NCBI GenBank assembly: GCA_019422005.1
Contig: JAHZEF010000020.1
Coordinates: 1-25,874, forward strand
DNA from: Clostridiales bacterium
GTDB lineage: Bacteria; Bacillota; Clostridia; Oscillospirales; Oscillospiraceae
Direction of reading: 5' to 3'
DNA: 25,874 bases
Positions 15,093-21,962 of the stretch are shown here, piece by piece (position 1 is the stretch's first letter; every line of letters starts with the position of its first letter). The position numbers and the translations under genes were made by a program. A model generated the notes under the pieces. It saw only the letters and a program-made list of their open reading frames with translations, searched no databases and had not been told where the DNA came from.

Positions 15093-15512
15093 TTACTTTT
15101 TTCCGTGTTTCAGGTTGTTGCGGTGCGCCTTTTCTTCCTGGCGGCGCTGCTTCACCCGCAGGACACGCTGGTCCAGATCCGCCAGCAGCGCCTCGTATTT
15201 TTCCGGCTGGTTCAGGGCCTGGACAAAGGCGCGCGCCAGAGACACGTCTGTGAAAGCCGCCATGGCGCAGACGGCGCGGCCGCAGGCACGGCCCAGCTCC
15301 TCCTTGGTATAGGGGACGCGGATAAAGGTCGTTTTGCCGGCCAGGGTAAAGGTTTTGGCCCGGTGAAAGGCGTTGTCGGCGGCGTCGGACGCCACCAGGA
15401 TCAGGCGGGCGTGGCCGGAACGGCAGGCCGCGCCGGTGTTTTCCTCGCCCAGCTGAATGTTCCCGCCCTTTTTGGCCAGGGACAGCAAGCGCAGCGCGCG
15501 GTCAGGTTCCAT
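15093..15512 (-). CDS. ylxQ: YlxQ, L7Ae-family RNA-binding protein
   Basis: The 139-residue protein has an L7Ae/L30e-like core (DRALRLLSLAKKGGNIQLGE, then HARLILVASDAADNAFHR and RVPYTKEELGRACGRA) and a longer than usual basic C-terminal helix rich in Lys, Arg and Gln. YlxQ proteins bind kink-turn or ribosome-associated RNA. ATG 15512 has GGAGG 9 nt upstream and overlaps the ylxR stop by 11 bases. An upstream in-frame ATG at 15575 would extend it into ylxR without homology. Confidence 0.92.
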   Translation of the reverse strand: MEPDRALRLLSLAKKGGNIQLGEENTGAACRSGHARLILVASDAADNAFHRAKTFTLAGKTTFIRVPYTKEELGRACGRAVCAMAAFTDVSLARAFVQALNQPEKYEALLADLDQRVLRVKQRRQEEKAHRNNLKHGKK

Positions 15513-15777
15513 CGTCGCCCGCCTCCATTCTGGCCAGAAGGCTGTCGTAGACCTCCTGTGGAATTGCGGTTTCAAAGCCGCGTTCCAGCGCCCTGGATTT
15601 GATTGCCCGCTTCAGGCATTCGCTGCTGGGGCACACATAGGCGCCGCGTCCCGGCGCCTTGCCGCGGAAATCCACGGAAATTTCACCGGACGGAGACTTG
15701 ACAATCCGGACGAGCTCCTTTTTCGGCTTCATTTCGCGGCAGCCAACGCATTGGCGCATGGGAATTTTTTTCGGCAC
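15502..15777 (-). CDS. rnpM: YlxR/RnpM RNA-binding protein
   Basis: The 91-residue protein of the YlxR family is reported in Bacillus to bind and modulate RNase P RNA (hence RnpM). It shows RQCVGCREMKPKKELVRIV, the signature GRGAYVC (43-49) and two Cys pairs (C10/C13 and C49/C54). ATG 15777 is preceded by AAAGGAGG with 9-nt spacing. Its position between nusA and ylxQ is canonical. Confidence 0.94.
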   Translation of the reverse strand: MPKKIPMRQCVGCREMKPKKELVRIVKSPSGEISVDFRGKAPGRGAYVCPSSECLKRAIKSRALERGFETAIPQEVYDSLLARMEAGDDGT

Positions 15778-15840
15778 AGCGGATCCTCCTTTGCATCAGA
15801 CGGCGGGGCTTGAAATGGGAACGGCGCAGCGGGGGCCGCG

Positions 15841-17010
15841 TTATTCCGCCGCCTCTTCGAACGCTTCGGCCTCTTCGACCTCTTCGGACTCGGGGACGGC
15901 GGCCTCATCGGGGCCGGTTTCTTCCGCCGGATCGGCCGCGGGCTCCTCTGCAGGCTCCAGCTCAGCGGCCTGGGACTCGGGCTTGATGTCGATTTTGCAG
16001 CCGGTCAGGCGGGCGGCCAGACGGGCGTTCTGCCCCTCCTTGCCGATGGCCAGGGAGAGCTGATCGTCGGGAACAATCACCCGGCAGGCCTTCTGGCCGG
16101 GCAGAAGCGTGACCGAGACGACGTCGGCCGGGGAGAGCGCCGAGGCGACAAACTGAGCCGGGTCCTCCGACCAGACCACAATGTCCATCTTTTCACCGCG
16201 CAGCTCGTCGACCACTGCGCCGACGCGGCCGCCGCGGGGGCCGACGCAGGCGCCCACCGGATCGATATTCGGCTCGGTGGCGCAGACGGCCAGCTTGGTG
16301 CGGGATCCCGCTTCCCGGGCGATGGACTTGACTTCCACCAGCCCGGATTCGATCTCGGGCACCTCCAGCTCGAACAGGCGCTTGACCAGTCCCGGGTGCG
16401 TCCGGGAGACAATGACCTGCGGGCCGCGATTGGAACGGCGCACCTCCACCACGTAGACACGGATCATGTCCCCCTCGGAGAACCGCTCGCCGCGGACCTG
16501 CTCGGAGCCGGACAGCAGCGCGTCGGTCCGGTCGCTGCCGGAGCCGATTCGAATAATCATGTCGCCGGACTGGGGCTCGATGCGGAGGACGGTCCCCGTG
16601 AGGATCTCATGCTCCTTGGAGGAGAAGCTGTCGAAGATCATGCCGCGCTCCGCCTCCCGGATGCCCTGGATGATCACCTGCTTGGCGGTCTGCGCGGCAA
16701 TCCGGCCGAAGTTTTTGGTTTCCACGTCCACGTTGACCAGGTCGCCCAGTTGGGCGTGCTTGTCAATTCTGCGTGCGGCGTCCAGAGAGATTTCGGTTGC
16801 CGGGGTGAAGACGTCGTCCACGACCTCTTTCTGCACGTACATACGCATGGACCCTTCGCCCAGATCCACAAATACGTTGTCGGTGTAGCCGTCCTTATCT
16901 TTTTTATAGGCGGCGACCAGGGCCTGGGTGATCTTTTCCAGCATATAGGCCTGGGGGATGCCGCGCTCTTTTTCCAGCTGCGCCAGGGCTTCAAATATTT
17001 CGGCGTTCAT
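15841..17010 (-). CDS. nusA: Transcription termination/antitermination factor NusA
   Basis: The 389-residue RNA polymerase-associated factor has an N-terminal polymerase-binding domain (about 1-125), an S1 domain (about 135-200, EILTGTVLRIEPQSGDMII) and two KH domains (DPVGACVGPRGGRVGAV and LSLAIGKEGQNARLAARLTG). A Glu/Ala/Pro-rich acidic tail of about 45 residues follows, which is variable in the family. A GAGGAGGAG ribosome-binding site lies about 9 nt before ATG 17010. It follows rimP by 33 bases. Confidence 0.98.
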   Translation of the reverse strand: MNAEIFEALAQLEKERGIPQAYMLEKITQALVAAYKKDKDGYTDNVFVDLGEGSMRMYVQKEVVDDVFTPATEISLDAARRIDKHAQLGDLVNVDVETKNFGRIAAQTAKQVIIQGIREAERGMIFDSFSSKEHEILTGTVLRIEPQSGDMIIRIGSGSDRTDALLSGSEQVRGERFSEGDMIRVYVVEVRRSNRGPQVIVSRTHPGLVKRLFELEVPEIESGLVEVKSIAREAGSRTKLAVCATEPNIDPVGACVGPRGGRVGAVVDELRGEKMDIVVWSEDPAQFVASALSPADVVSVTLLPGQKACRVIVPDDQLSLAIGKEGQNARLAARLTGCKIDIKPESQAAELEPAEEPAADPAEETGPDEAAVPESEEVEEAEAFEEAAE

Positions 17011-17043
17011 GTTTACATGCTCCTCCTCGTACTTGCAGTACCG

Positions 17044-17496
17044 TTAAAATTCCACATACAGGCGCACAAGGGCGACCTCGTTTTTCTCAAAAGTGCGGGG
17101 GCCGGACGCTGTGTCAATGGAGACGCGGCCGCCGTCATAGCCGGTCAGGACGCCCATGAACTCCTTGGAACCGTCCAGAGGGCGGTAGAGGCGCACCGTC
17201 ACGGGCTTCCCCATGGAAAGCGTGAAGTGCTCGGGACGCTTCAGCGCCCGTTCCAGTCCGGCGGAACTGACTTCAAAATGGTAGCTGTCGGGAATGGGAT
17301 CCTGTTCATCCAGAATCGGGTCGACGGCACGGGAAACGGCTTCGCAGTCGTTGATATCCACGCCGCCCTCCTTATCAATATAGAGGCGCAGGAACCATTC
17401 GCCGCCCTCGCGGACGTATTCCACATCCCAGAGCGTGCAGCCCTGCTGATGGACAACTGGCTCGGAAAACTGCCGGACCTGATCGGTAATTTTCAT
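17044..17496 (-). CDS. rimP: Ribosome maturation factor RimP
   Basis: The 150-residue protein is needed for 30S assembly. Conserved features include LWDVEYVREGGEWFLRLYID, the INDCEAVSRAVDPILDE segment, YHFEVSSAGLERALK and a C-terminal SH3-like domain. The ribosome-binding site is only GGAAAGG, about 10 nt before ATG 17496, and can pair in a small hairpin of the leader. It is the first gene of the nine-gene operon driven by the promoter at 17575-17603. Confidence 0.97.
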   Translation of the reverse strand: MKITDQVRQFSEPVVHQQGCTLWDVEYVREGGEWFLRLYIDKEGGVDINDCEAVSRAVDPILDEQDPIPDSYHFEVSSAGLERALKRPEHFTLSMGKPVTVRLYRPLDGSKEFMGVLTGYDGGRVSIDTASGPRTFEKNEVALVRLYVEF

Positions 17497-17507
17497 AGTA
17501 AAACTGC

Positions 17508-17545
17508 CTTTCCAACAAGAAAGACTGGGGAGAATCCCCAGCCTT
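17508..17545 (-). promoter_or_regulatory. Structured leader of the rimP operon (two adjacent hairpins)
   Basis: In the minus-strand RNA, AAGGCUGGGGA pairs with UCCCCAGUCUU (11 bp with one G-U, UUC loop; 17535-17545 with 17521-17531), directly followed by UCUUGUU, an attenuator-like shape. Next, CUUUC (17519-17523) can pair with GAAAG (17508-17512), covering the weak rimP ribosome-binding site. The two stems share bases 17521-17523, so they compete. Confidence 0.55.
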
Positions 17546-17574
17546 CAGTCAAGTCAACATCCTAATTCTGCTTT

Positions 17575-17603
17575 ATTATAGCACCATCTTATTCGGAATG
17601 CAA
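17575..17603 (-). promoter_or_regulatory. Promoter of the rimP-nusA-infB-ribF operon
   Basis: On the minus strand, -35 TTGCAT (complement of 17598-17603), a 17-nt spacer and a perfect -10 TATAAT (complement of 17575-17580). An A/T-rich tract (17605-17620) lies upstream of the -35, like an UP element. The leader to rimP is about 72 nt. Confidence 0.85.
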
Positions 17604-17651
17604 GCAAAAAAATGAAATTTCAGCCCGGATTTCCCGGTAAAGTACGGATTT

Positions 17652-17692
17652 GCCGGCCGAAACCGGCCGGCTCCCCCGGCAGCTGCCGGGGG
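17652..17692 (-). terminator. Tandem GC hairpins after the amidase gene
   Basis: A 20-bp perfect palindrome CCCCCGGCAGCTGCCGGGGG (17673-17692) begins two bases past the amidase stop. It is followed by GCCGGCC/GGCCGGC (17652-17658 with 17665-17671). No U run is next to either stem, so termination strength is uncertain. They separate the amidase gene from the rimP promoter. Confidence 0.6.
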
Positions 17693-17693
17693 C

Positions 17694-19106
17694 CTATCCG
17701 GAAGCGGCGTCCAGATACGCAATGATTCCGTCGGCAATCCCCTGGGCAATCAGCTGCTGATACGCCTCGGAGGCCAGCAGATTGCACTCGGCTTCGTTGG
17801 TCATATATCCCGTTTCCACCAGCACGGCAGGCATGTCGGTGTATCGGAGGACGTAAAAATTGGCGGTGCGGGTGCCGCGGTCGCCGGCGCCGGAGGCGGA
17901 CAGCACGGCGGCGTGGATGGCCTCGGCCAGATCTTTGGCGCGGTCGCCGCCGACGAGGTAGTAGGTCTCCAGCCCGTTGACCTCCGGCTTCTGCGGGAAG
18001 GCGTTGGCATGGATGCTGACGAAAAGATCCGCCTGCTGGGTGTTGGCCTGTTCGGCGCGGGCCGCCAGAGAGACGTACGTGTCGTCGCTGCGGGTGTATT
18101 CCACGCGGCAGCCGGCGGCTTCCAGAAGGGCGCCGGTCTGCAGCGTCATGGCAAGAACCAGGTCTTTCTCATAGCGGCCGAAGTATGGCGCGCCGATGTC
18201 GGTGCCGCCGTGGCCTGCGTCCAGAACCACCAGGGGCGCGTCCGGATCCTCCTCCGGCGGCGTGTCTTCCTCCGGCGGCAGTTCGGCGGCTTCCGGCTGG
18301 AGCACAGTCAGAACGCCGGCGGAAAAGTCGAGGATCAGATCCTCCGCGGTATACCCTTCCTGCAGATCCAGAACCACCCGCGCGACGCGGGATCCGTCAT
18401 AGCCCGTGTCGTATTGGTTGTACCGGACGGCGGAGACGGCCGTGCCGTTTACCGGGACGGTGCCGAAGGAACTGCCCGACAGGACGCCGCCGGGAAAATC
18501 CGCCACCACGCGGCCCGGCAGGGAAAAGATGTTCGGCGCGGCCTCCACGGAAGCGGAGACGGTGATGATCCCGTTTTCCAGCTGCGGGGCGGAGAGCGCA
18601 TAGACCGGTTCCTGCACGGAGGAGATATACACGGCGGAGGCCTCGTTGTCGAAGGTAACCTCAGCGCCCAGCTGCTCCGAGACGAACCGGAGCGGCACCA
18701 TGGTGCGCGTCAGGCTGCCGACGGCCGCCATGGTGGCAGGGACGCCGTCGTAGAGCTGCACGGCATGACCGTTTACCATGGCCTCGGCGGAGCCGATGGC
18801 GAGGGTGATGGAGGTCTGGCCGTTTTCAATCTGAACCTGCTGGGTCTCCTGCTTCCAGGTGACTGACGCGCCGAGATACTCGGAAACAATCCGGACCGGA
18901 ACCAGGGTGCGGTTGTCCAGGATAAAGGCCGGAATATCCGCCTCCAGGGCCTGGCCGTCCAGAACCAGGGAAACGGTCCGCACGGTCCGGGCATGGTACT
19001 GGCCGGCGGGATCCTTGACATTCAGCGACGCGGAGGCTACATGGCCTGTTATGGCCAGCGCAGTGAGAAGAAGCAGGGTCAGCACGAGTGTTCGGAGTTG
19101 TTTCAT
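17694..19106 (-). CDS. Secreted N-acetylmuramoyl-L-alanine amidase (stalk domain + AMIN + Amidase_3)
   Basis: The 470-residue wall hydrolase has a signal peptide (1-26). A copper-amine-oxidase-N-like stalk domain follows (about 44-163, two LVPVRIVSEYLGA/MVPLRFVSEQLGA repeats), then an AMIN-like beta domain (about 175-270). A Pro/Glu linker (275-289) leads to the zinc amidase catalytic domain (292-468). Zinc ligands and catalytic residues are visible: LDAGHGG with H299, RYEKD with E313, SIHANA with H366 and LVETGYM with E431. It should cleave the amide between MurNAc and L-Ala. The ribosome-binding site AGGAAGGA is about 7 nt before ATG. A TTGACA lies upstream, but no matching -10 is convincing. 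Confidence 0.93.
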   Translation of the reverse strand: MKQLRTLVLTLLLLTALAITGHVASASLNVKDPAGQYHARTVRTVSLVLDGQALEADIPAFILDNRTLVPVRIVSEYLGASVTWKQETQQVQIENGQTSITLAIGSAEAMVNGHAVQLYDGVPATMAAVGSLTRTMVPLRFVSEQLGAEVTFDNEASAVYISSVQEPVYALSAPQLENGIITVSASVEAAPNIFSLPGRVVADFPGGVLSGSSFGTVPVNGTAVSAVRYNQYDTGYDGSRVARVVLDLQEGYTAEDLILDFSAGVLTVLQPEAAELPPEEDTPPEEDPDAPLVVLDAGHGGTDIGAPYFGRYEKDLVLAMTLQTGALLEAAGCRVEYTRSDDTYVSLAARAEQANTQQADLFVSIHANAFPQKPEVNGLETYYLVGGDRAKDLAEAIHAAVLSASGAGDRGTRTANFYVLRYTDMPAVLVETGYMTNEAECNLLASEAYQQLIAQGIADGIIAYLDAASG

Positions 19107-19224
19107 GGCGAATCCTTCCTGTGTCAGTCGGTCGATGCGTGTGGAATTATGTCAACAAAAGAAGCATATCATATTTAAACAGCCGCGTCCAGCGGCAGTC
19201 TGGAAAAAAACCTGGAAACAGCAG

Positions 19225-19253
19225 TTTCAAATGGCGGCGGCGTATGGTATAAT
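19225..19253 (+). promoter_or_regulatory. Extended -10 promoter for the 242-aa membrane protein
   Basis: TATAAT (19248-19253) is preceded by TGG, an extended -10. A weak -35 TTTCAA lies at 19225-19230 with a 17-nt spacer. It is divergent from the amidase gene; the region 19107-19224 holds no other clear feature apart from a small GCCGC/GCGGC repeat. Confidence 0.7.
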
Positions 19254-19348
19254 AACCGCGGATTATGAACCGCAGGCGTTTTCCCGGGCATACGGCCGCT
19301 GAAAACCGGCGTGCCGCAGGACGCCCGGATGCATATGGGAGGCGAAGC

Positions 19349-20077
19349 ATGAGAGCAAAGACCAATCGAATACCGGCTTTTCTGATCACGGCCGCCGGCG
19401 CGGCGGCAGGGTTCCTCCTGCGGCGGTGGCAGCTGGGAAGCGCATACGATGAGGCGGGGCTGATGGTTTCCGGGCAGGCCAGCACGTGGGTTCTGGGAAT
19501 TGCCTGCGCGCTGCTGACAGTGTTCCTGATTGGAATATGCCGCCGCCTGGAGCCGCGCTGCACATATCTGGAGAGCTTTTCCTCCGGGAAGCCGGAGATG
19601 GCCGTTTCCCTGACGGCGGCGGTGCTGCTCCTGGCCGGAAACGCGCTGGCCCTGTCGGCCGCGCCCCGCGGCGCCGGGTTGGCGGTAAGCTTTTTCGGCA
19701 TCCTGTCGGCGCTGTGTATGGCTGCGACGGCGGTGCAGCGGTTCCGCGGCGTGGTGCCGTCTGCCGCGCTGCACATTGCGCCGTGCCTGTATCTGGTGAT
19801 CAAGCTGATTGTGGACTTCAAGCGCTGGAGCGTGGATCCGGCGGTATTGGATTACTGCTACGAACTGTTTGCAGCCATAGCGGCCATGTGCGCGGTCTAC
19901 CATCTGGGCGGCTTCTGCTTTGACAAGGGCCGGCGGCGGATCAGCGCATTCTGGTGCATGGCCTGCCTGGTGTTTTCCGCGGTTTCCCTGGCGGACGGAG
20001 GGCTGTCCCACGGGCTGCTGATCGGCGGCCTGGGCCTCTGGGCCGCCGTCAACGGATGGCAGCTGTTTGAACCCTAG
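19349..20077 (+). CDS. Eight-helix membrane protein of unknown function
   Basis: The family was not recognised. The 242-residue product has about eight hydrophobic segments (near 8-25, 46-63, 82-101, 108-127, 140-157, 170-189, 198-215 and 222-240) joined by short basic loops, and no soluble domain. A conserved-looking motif between helices 5 and 6 is LVIKLIVDFKRWSVDP. ATG 19349 has GGGAGG at 19337-19342, 6 nt upstream; the longer start at 19265 gives an Arg-rich extension with no ribosome-binding site. It has its own promoter and terminator and is monocistronic, flanked by two envelope-hydrolase genes on the other strand. An envelope role is only a guess. Confidence 0.8.
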   Translation: MRAKTNRIPAFLITAAGAAAGFLLRRWQLGSAYDEAGLMVSGQASTWVLGIACALLTVFLIGICRRLEPRCTYLESFSSGKPEMAVSLTAAVLLLAGNALALSAAPRGAGLAVSFFGILSALCMAATAVQRFRGVVPSAALHIAPCLYLVIKLIVDFKRWSVDPAVLDYCYELFAAIAAMCAVYHLGGFCFDKGRRRISAFWCMACLVFSAVSLADGGLSHGLLIGGLGLWAAVNGWQLFEP

Positions 20078-20085
20078 CGGAATGG

Positions 20086-20112
20086 ATGCAGCCGGCAAGC
20101 CGGCTGCATTTT
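20086..20112 (+). terminator. Terminator after the 242-aa membrane protein
   Basis: The perfect 11-bp arms ATGCAGCCGGC (20086-20096) and GCCGGCTGCAT (20099-20109) are followed by TTT. It begins 8 bases after the stop. Confidence 0.8.
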
Positions 20113-20150
20113 CTGCAGACAGAATTCGGCGTGTTTCGCCGCGGAGTTTC

Positions 20151-20182
20151 TGAAAAAGCCGTCCCGACTCCGCCGGGACGGC
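20151..20182 (-). terminator. Terminator after the CHAP-SLH gene
   Basis: The minus strand reads GCCGTCCCG (complement of 20174-20182), a 7-nt loop and CGGGACGGC (complement of 20158-20166), followed by TTTTTC. It lies 10 bases past the stop and faces the plus-strand terminator at 20086. Confidence 0.85.
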
Positions 20183-20192
20183 CGCTGGCTGC

Positions 20193-21374
20193 TTACTGCG
20201 CCAGATATTGGGCGAAACGGGAAAGCATCATCCTGCCTGCGCTCAGCGCTACGACGCCCTCCGCCGCGCACTCTGCGGCGGGCATGACGGCCGCCGCCCT
20301 GCGGGACAGGAATGCAGGCCTGGACTGGTAGGTGACAGCCGGGGAGGGGTTCTCGTCCACGCGGACCATCAGCGCGACGGCCTGCTCGTTGGTCAGCTTG
20401 CCCTGCGGGTGGAAGCTGCCGGAGGAACCGCTCATCAGGCCGCATGCGGTGACCTGGGCGACTGCCTCTGCGGCCCAGGAGGAGATGCTGCCGGCATCGC
20501 GATAGGATGCGAGCACATCCGGATCCGCCTCCGGCAGCTGTCCGATGATGCGGATCAGGCGGGCGGTGATCACTGCCGCCTCTTCGCGGCTCAGTTCCTG
20601 CGCGCCGTCCGGATTGGTCACCAGGCCGAGGGATGCGGCGGTGGCGCATACGGAACCGGCGCTGGCCGGCTCGATGCCGTAATTGGAAAGGACGTTCAGC
20701 GCCATCCGGCAGAAACTCTCCCGGGTAACGTTGGCCTGATAGTCGGTGCTCAGGTCGGCGATCCCGGCCTCCGCGGCCCGGTCGATGTAGGACTCGGCCC
20801 AGGAGCTGACCACGGCGACAGAGCCGGTTACGGGCTGGATTTCCGCGCCGGAGCGGGATTTCAGCGTGTAGATCTCATAATAATCGGTGGGATATTCGAT
20901 GACGCGGTTGACGCCGGCCTGCCCGTTCCAGCGCCAGTTCTGTTCGAACAGGGTCAGGCTGTTGCCGTTGTTGCTTTTGACAAGCGCCCAGTGGTTGTAG
21001 CCCTTGCCGCGGGCCGCGGCGCTGCCGTACATCACGTCGCCCGGCCGGGGATCGGAGGTCTTCTCAAAGTAGAGGTCGCTGTTGTTGAGTACCGTCGGCG
21101 CGCCATCGGCGCATCGGATCTCCAGCCCGTAGACCTCCTGGTAATACCGGGTGATCAGTTCCACGCAGTAGAGCGTGGGGCCGTACAGGTTGTAACGGGC
21201 TTCCACGCCGTTCATGGTATCGGCGACAAATCCGTCGCCGGTGATTTCCAGATACGTGCAGTCGATGGTGCCCTCTGCCGCCGAAACAGGCAGGATGAGG
21301 GTGGCCAGAATCAAAAGGCAGCAGGCTGCCGCGGTGATCATTTTGGAGTGTCTGGTACGGGTCAAAGCAGTCAT
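20193..21374 (-). CDS. Secreted CHAP-domain protein with SLH repeats (putative wall hydrolase)
   Basis: The 393-residue exported protein has a signal peptide (about 1-33, cut after VSAA) and a CHAP-like amidase/peptidase domain (about 36-165). Candidate catalytic residues are C70 in LYGPTLYCVELITRYYQ, H128 in GYNHWALV and the FEQNW strand at about 143-147. SLH repeats follow (about 190-330: WAESYIDRAAEAGIADLS, REEAAVITARLIRIIGQ, SGSSGSFHPQGKLTNEQAVALMV), then an Ala-rich C terminus. CHAP enzymes cut peptidoglycan stem peptides or bridges; the SLH part should hold it on the wall. GGAAGG lies just upstream of ATG 21374; an in-frame ATG at 21341 would shorten the signal peptide. It has a strong promoter and is the only gene in its unit. 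Confidence 0.88.
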   Translation of the reverse strand: MTALTRTRHSKMITAAACCLLILATLILPVSAAEGTIDCTYLEITGDGFVADTMNGVEARYNLYGPTLYCVELITRYYQEVYGLEIRCADGAPTVLNNSDLYFEKTSDPRPGDVMYGSAAARGKGYNHWALVKSNNGNSLTLFEQNWRWNGQAGVNRVIEYPTDYYEIYTLKSRSGAEIQPVTGSVAVVSSWAESYIDRAAEAGIADLSTDYQANVTRESFCRMALNVLSNYGIEPASAGSVCATAASLGLVTNPDGAQELSREEAAVITARLIRIIGQLPEADPDVLASYRDAGSISSWAAEAVAQVTACGLMSGSSGSFHPQGKLTNEQAVALMVRVDENPSPAVTYQSRPAFLSRRAAAVMPAAECAAEGVVALSAGRMMLSRFAQYLAQ

Positions 21375-21387
21375 CCCTTCCTTGAAC

Positions 21388-21447
21388 GTAACATGATAGT
21401 AACATTTTGTAACTAATTTGTCAAGGGTTTTGTATCCAAATTGTAAC
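21388..21447. promoter_or_regulatory. Cluster of GTAAC repeats over the CHAP-SLH promoter
   Basis: GTAAC occurs at 21388, 21399, 21409 and 21443 on the plus strand; the first three are 11 and 10 bases apart, about one helical turn. TGTAAC-N5-TGTCAA (21408-21424) comes within one base of the WalR half-site pair TGTWAH-N5-TGTWAH. A regulator-binding role is inferred. Confidence 0.4.
21396..21424 (-). promoter_or_regulatory. Promoter of the CHAP-SLH gene
   Basis: On the minus strand, a perfect -35 TTGACA (complement of 21419-21424), a 17-nt spacer and -10 TACTAT (complement of 21396-21401). Transcription would start about 15 bases before the ATG, a short leader. Confidence 0.85.
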
Positions 21448-21484
21448 GATCGGACGAGAGGCTGCCGGATGTGCGGGGAAAGGT

Positions 21485-21513
21485 TTTCTTTTTTTCAGGA
21501 TTTGTAGTATACT
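21485..21513 (+). promoter_or_regulatory. Probable promoter of mrnC-rqcH
   Basis: The -10 is TATACT (21508-21513). The -35 is weak (TTTCTT, 21485-21490) with a 17-nt spacer inside a T-rich stretch. It is divergent from the CHAP-SLH promoter. Confidence 0.55.
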
Positions 21514-21545
21514 GTACAGGATCAGAACGGTTGGGGAGGTTGCCC

Positions 21546-21962
21546 TTGGAAAATTATTTTCATATCCGGATGGATGCGCGGTCGGTCAACGCCGTCAGCG
21601 CACTGGGGCTGGCGCATGTGGGGGACGGCGTGTTTGAACTGCTGGTCCGCACCTGGCTGTGCGCCCATGGGAAAGCGACGCCGTCCGGGCTGCACCGGGC
21701 GACGGTTCAGTGCGTCAGCGCGCCGGCCCAGGCGGAACGGGCCGACCGGCTGCTGCCGCTGCTGACGGAGGAAGAGGCGGCCTATTTTCGCCGCGGCCGC
21801 AACGCGCACGCACGCCATGGCCTGCCGCGGCACGCCAGCCATGAGCAGTATGCCAAAGCAACCGGGCTGGAGACGCTGTTCGGCGCGCTGTACCTGCTGG
21901 GGCGGCGGGACCGGATTAACGAACTGTTTGTTCTGACCATGGAGGAGAATCATGCCGTTTGA
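21546..21962 (+). CDS. mrnC: Mini-ribonuclease III
   Basis: The 138-residue RNase III-like protein lacks a double-stranded RNA-binding domain, as in Mini-III, which matures 23S rRNA ends. Visible motifs are LAHVGDGVFELLVRTWL (catalytic D27 and E31), the HRATVQCVSAPAQA segment, FRRGRNAHA, and the second catalytic helix GLETLFGALYLLG. The start is a TTG at 21546 (LENYFHIR) with GGAGG at 21535-21539, 6 nt upstream; an earlier start at 21471 would precede the promoter. Its last 11 bases overlap rqcH. Confidence 0.93.
   Translation: MENYFHIRMDARSVNAVSALGLAHVGDGVFELLVRTWLCAHGKATPSGLHRATVQCVSAPAQAERADRLLPLLTEEEAAYFRRGRNAHARHGLPRHASHEQYAKATGLETLFGALYLLGRRDRINELFVLTMEENHAV

Noticed and set aside
12615..15602. 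A 995-codon open frame on the plus strand, opposite infB, ylxQ and part of ylxR
   Set aside because: It is the mirror of strongly coding GC-rich genes on the minus strand, has no ribosome-binding site, and its translation is a His/Gly/Asp-rich sequence without any domain.
19107..19200. Amidase promoter built on TTGACA in this interval
   Set aside because: The -35 is good but no -10-like hexamer lies 16-18 bases downstream on the minus strand; the TATGAT further upstream has no matching -35.
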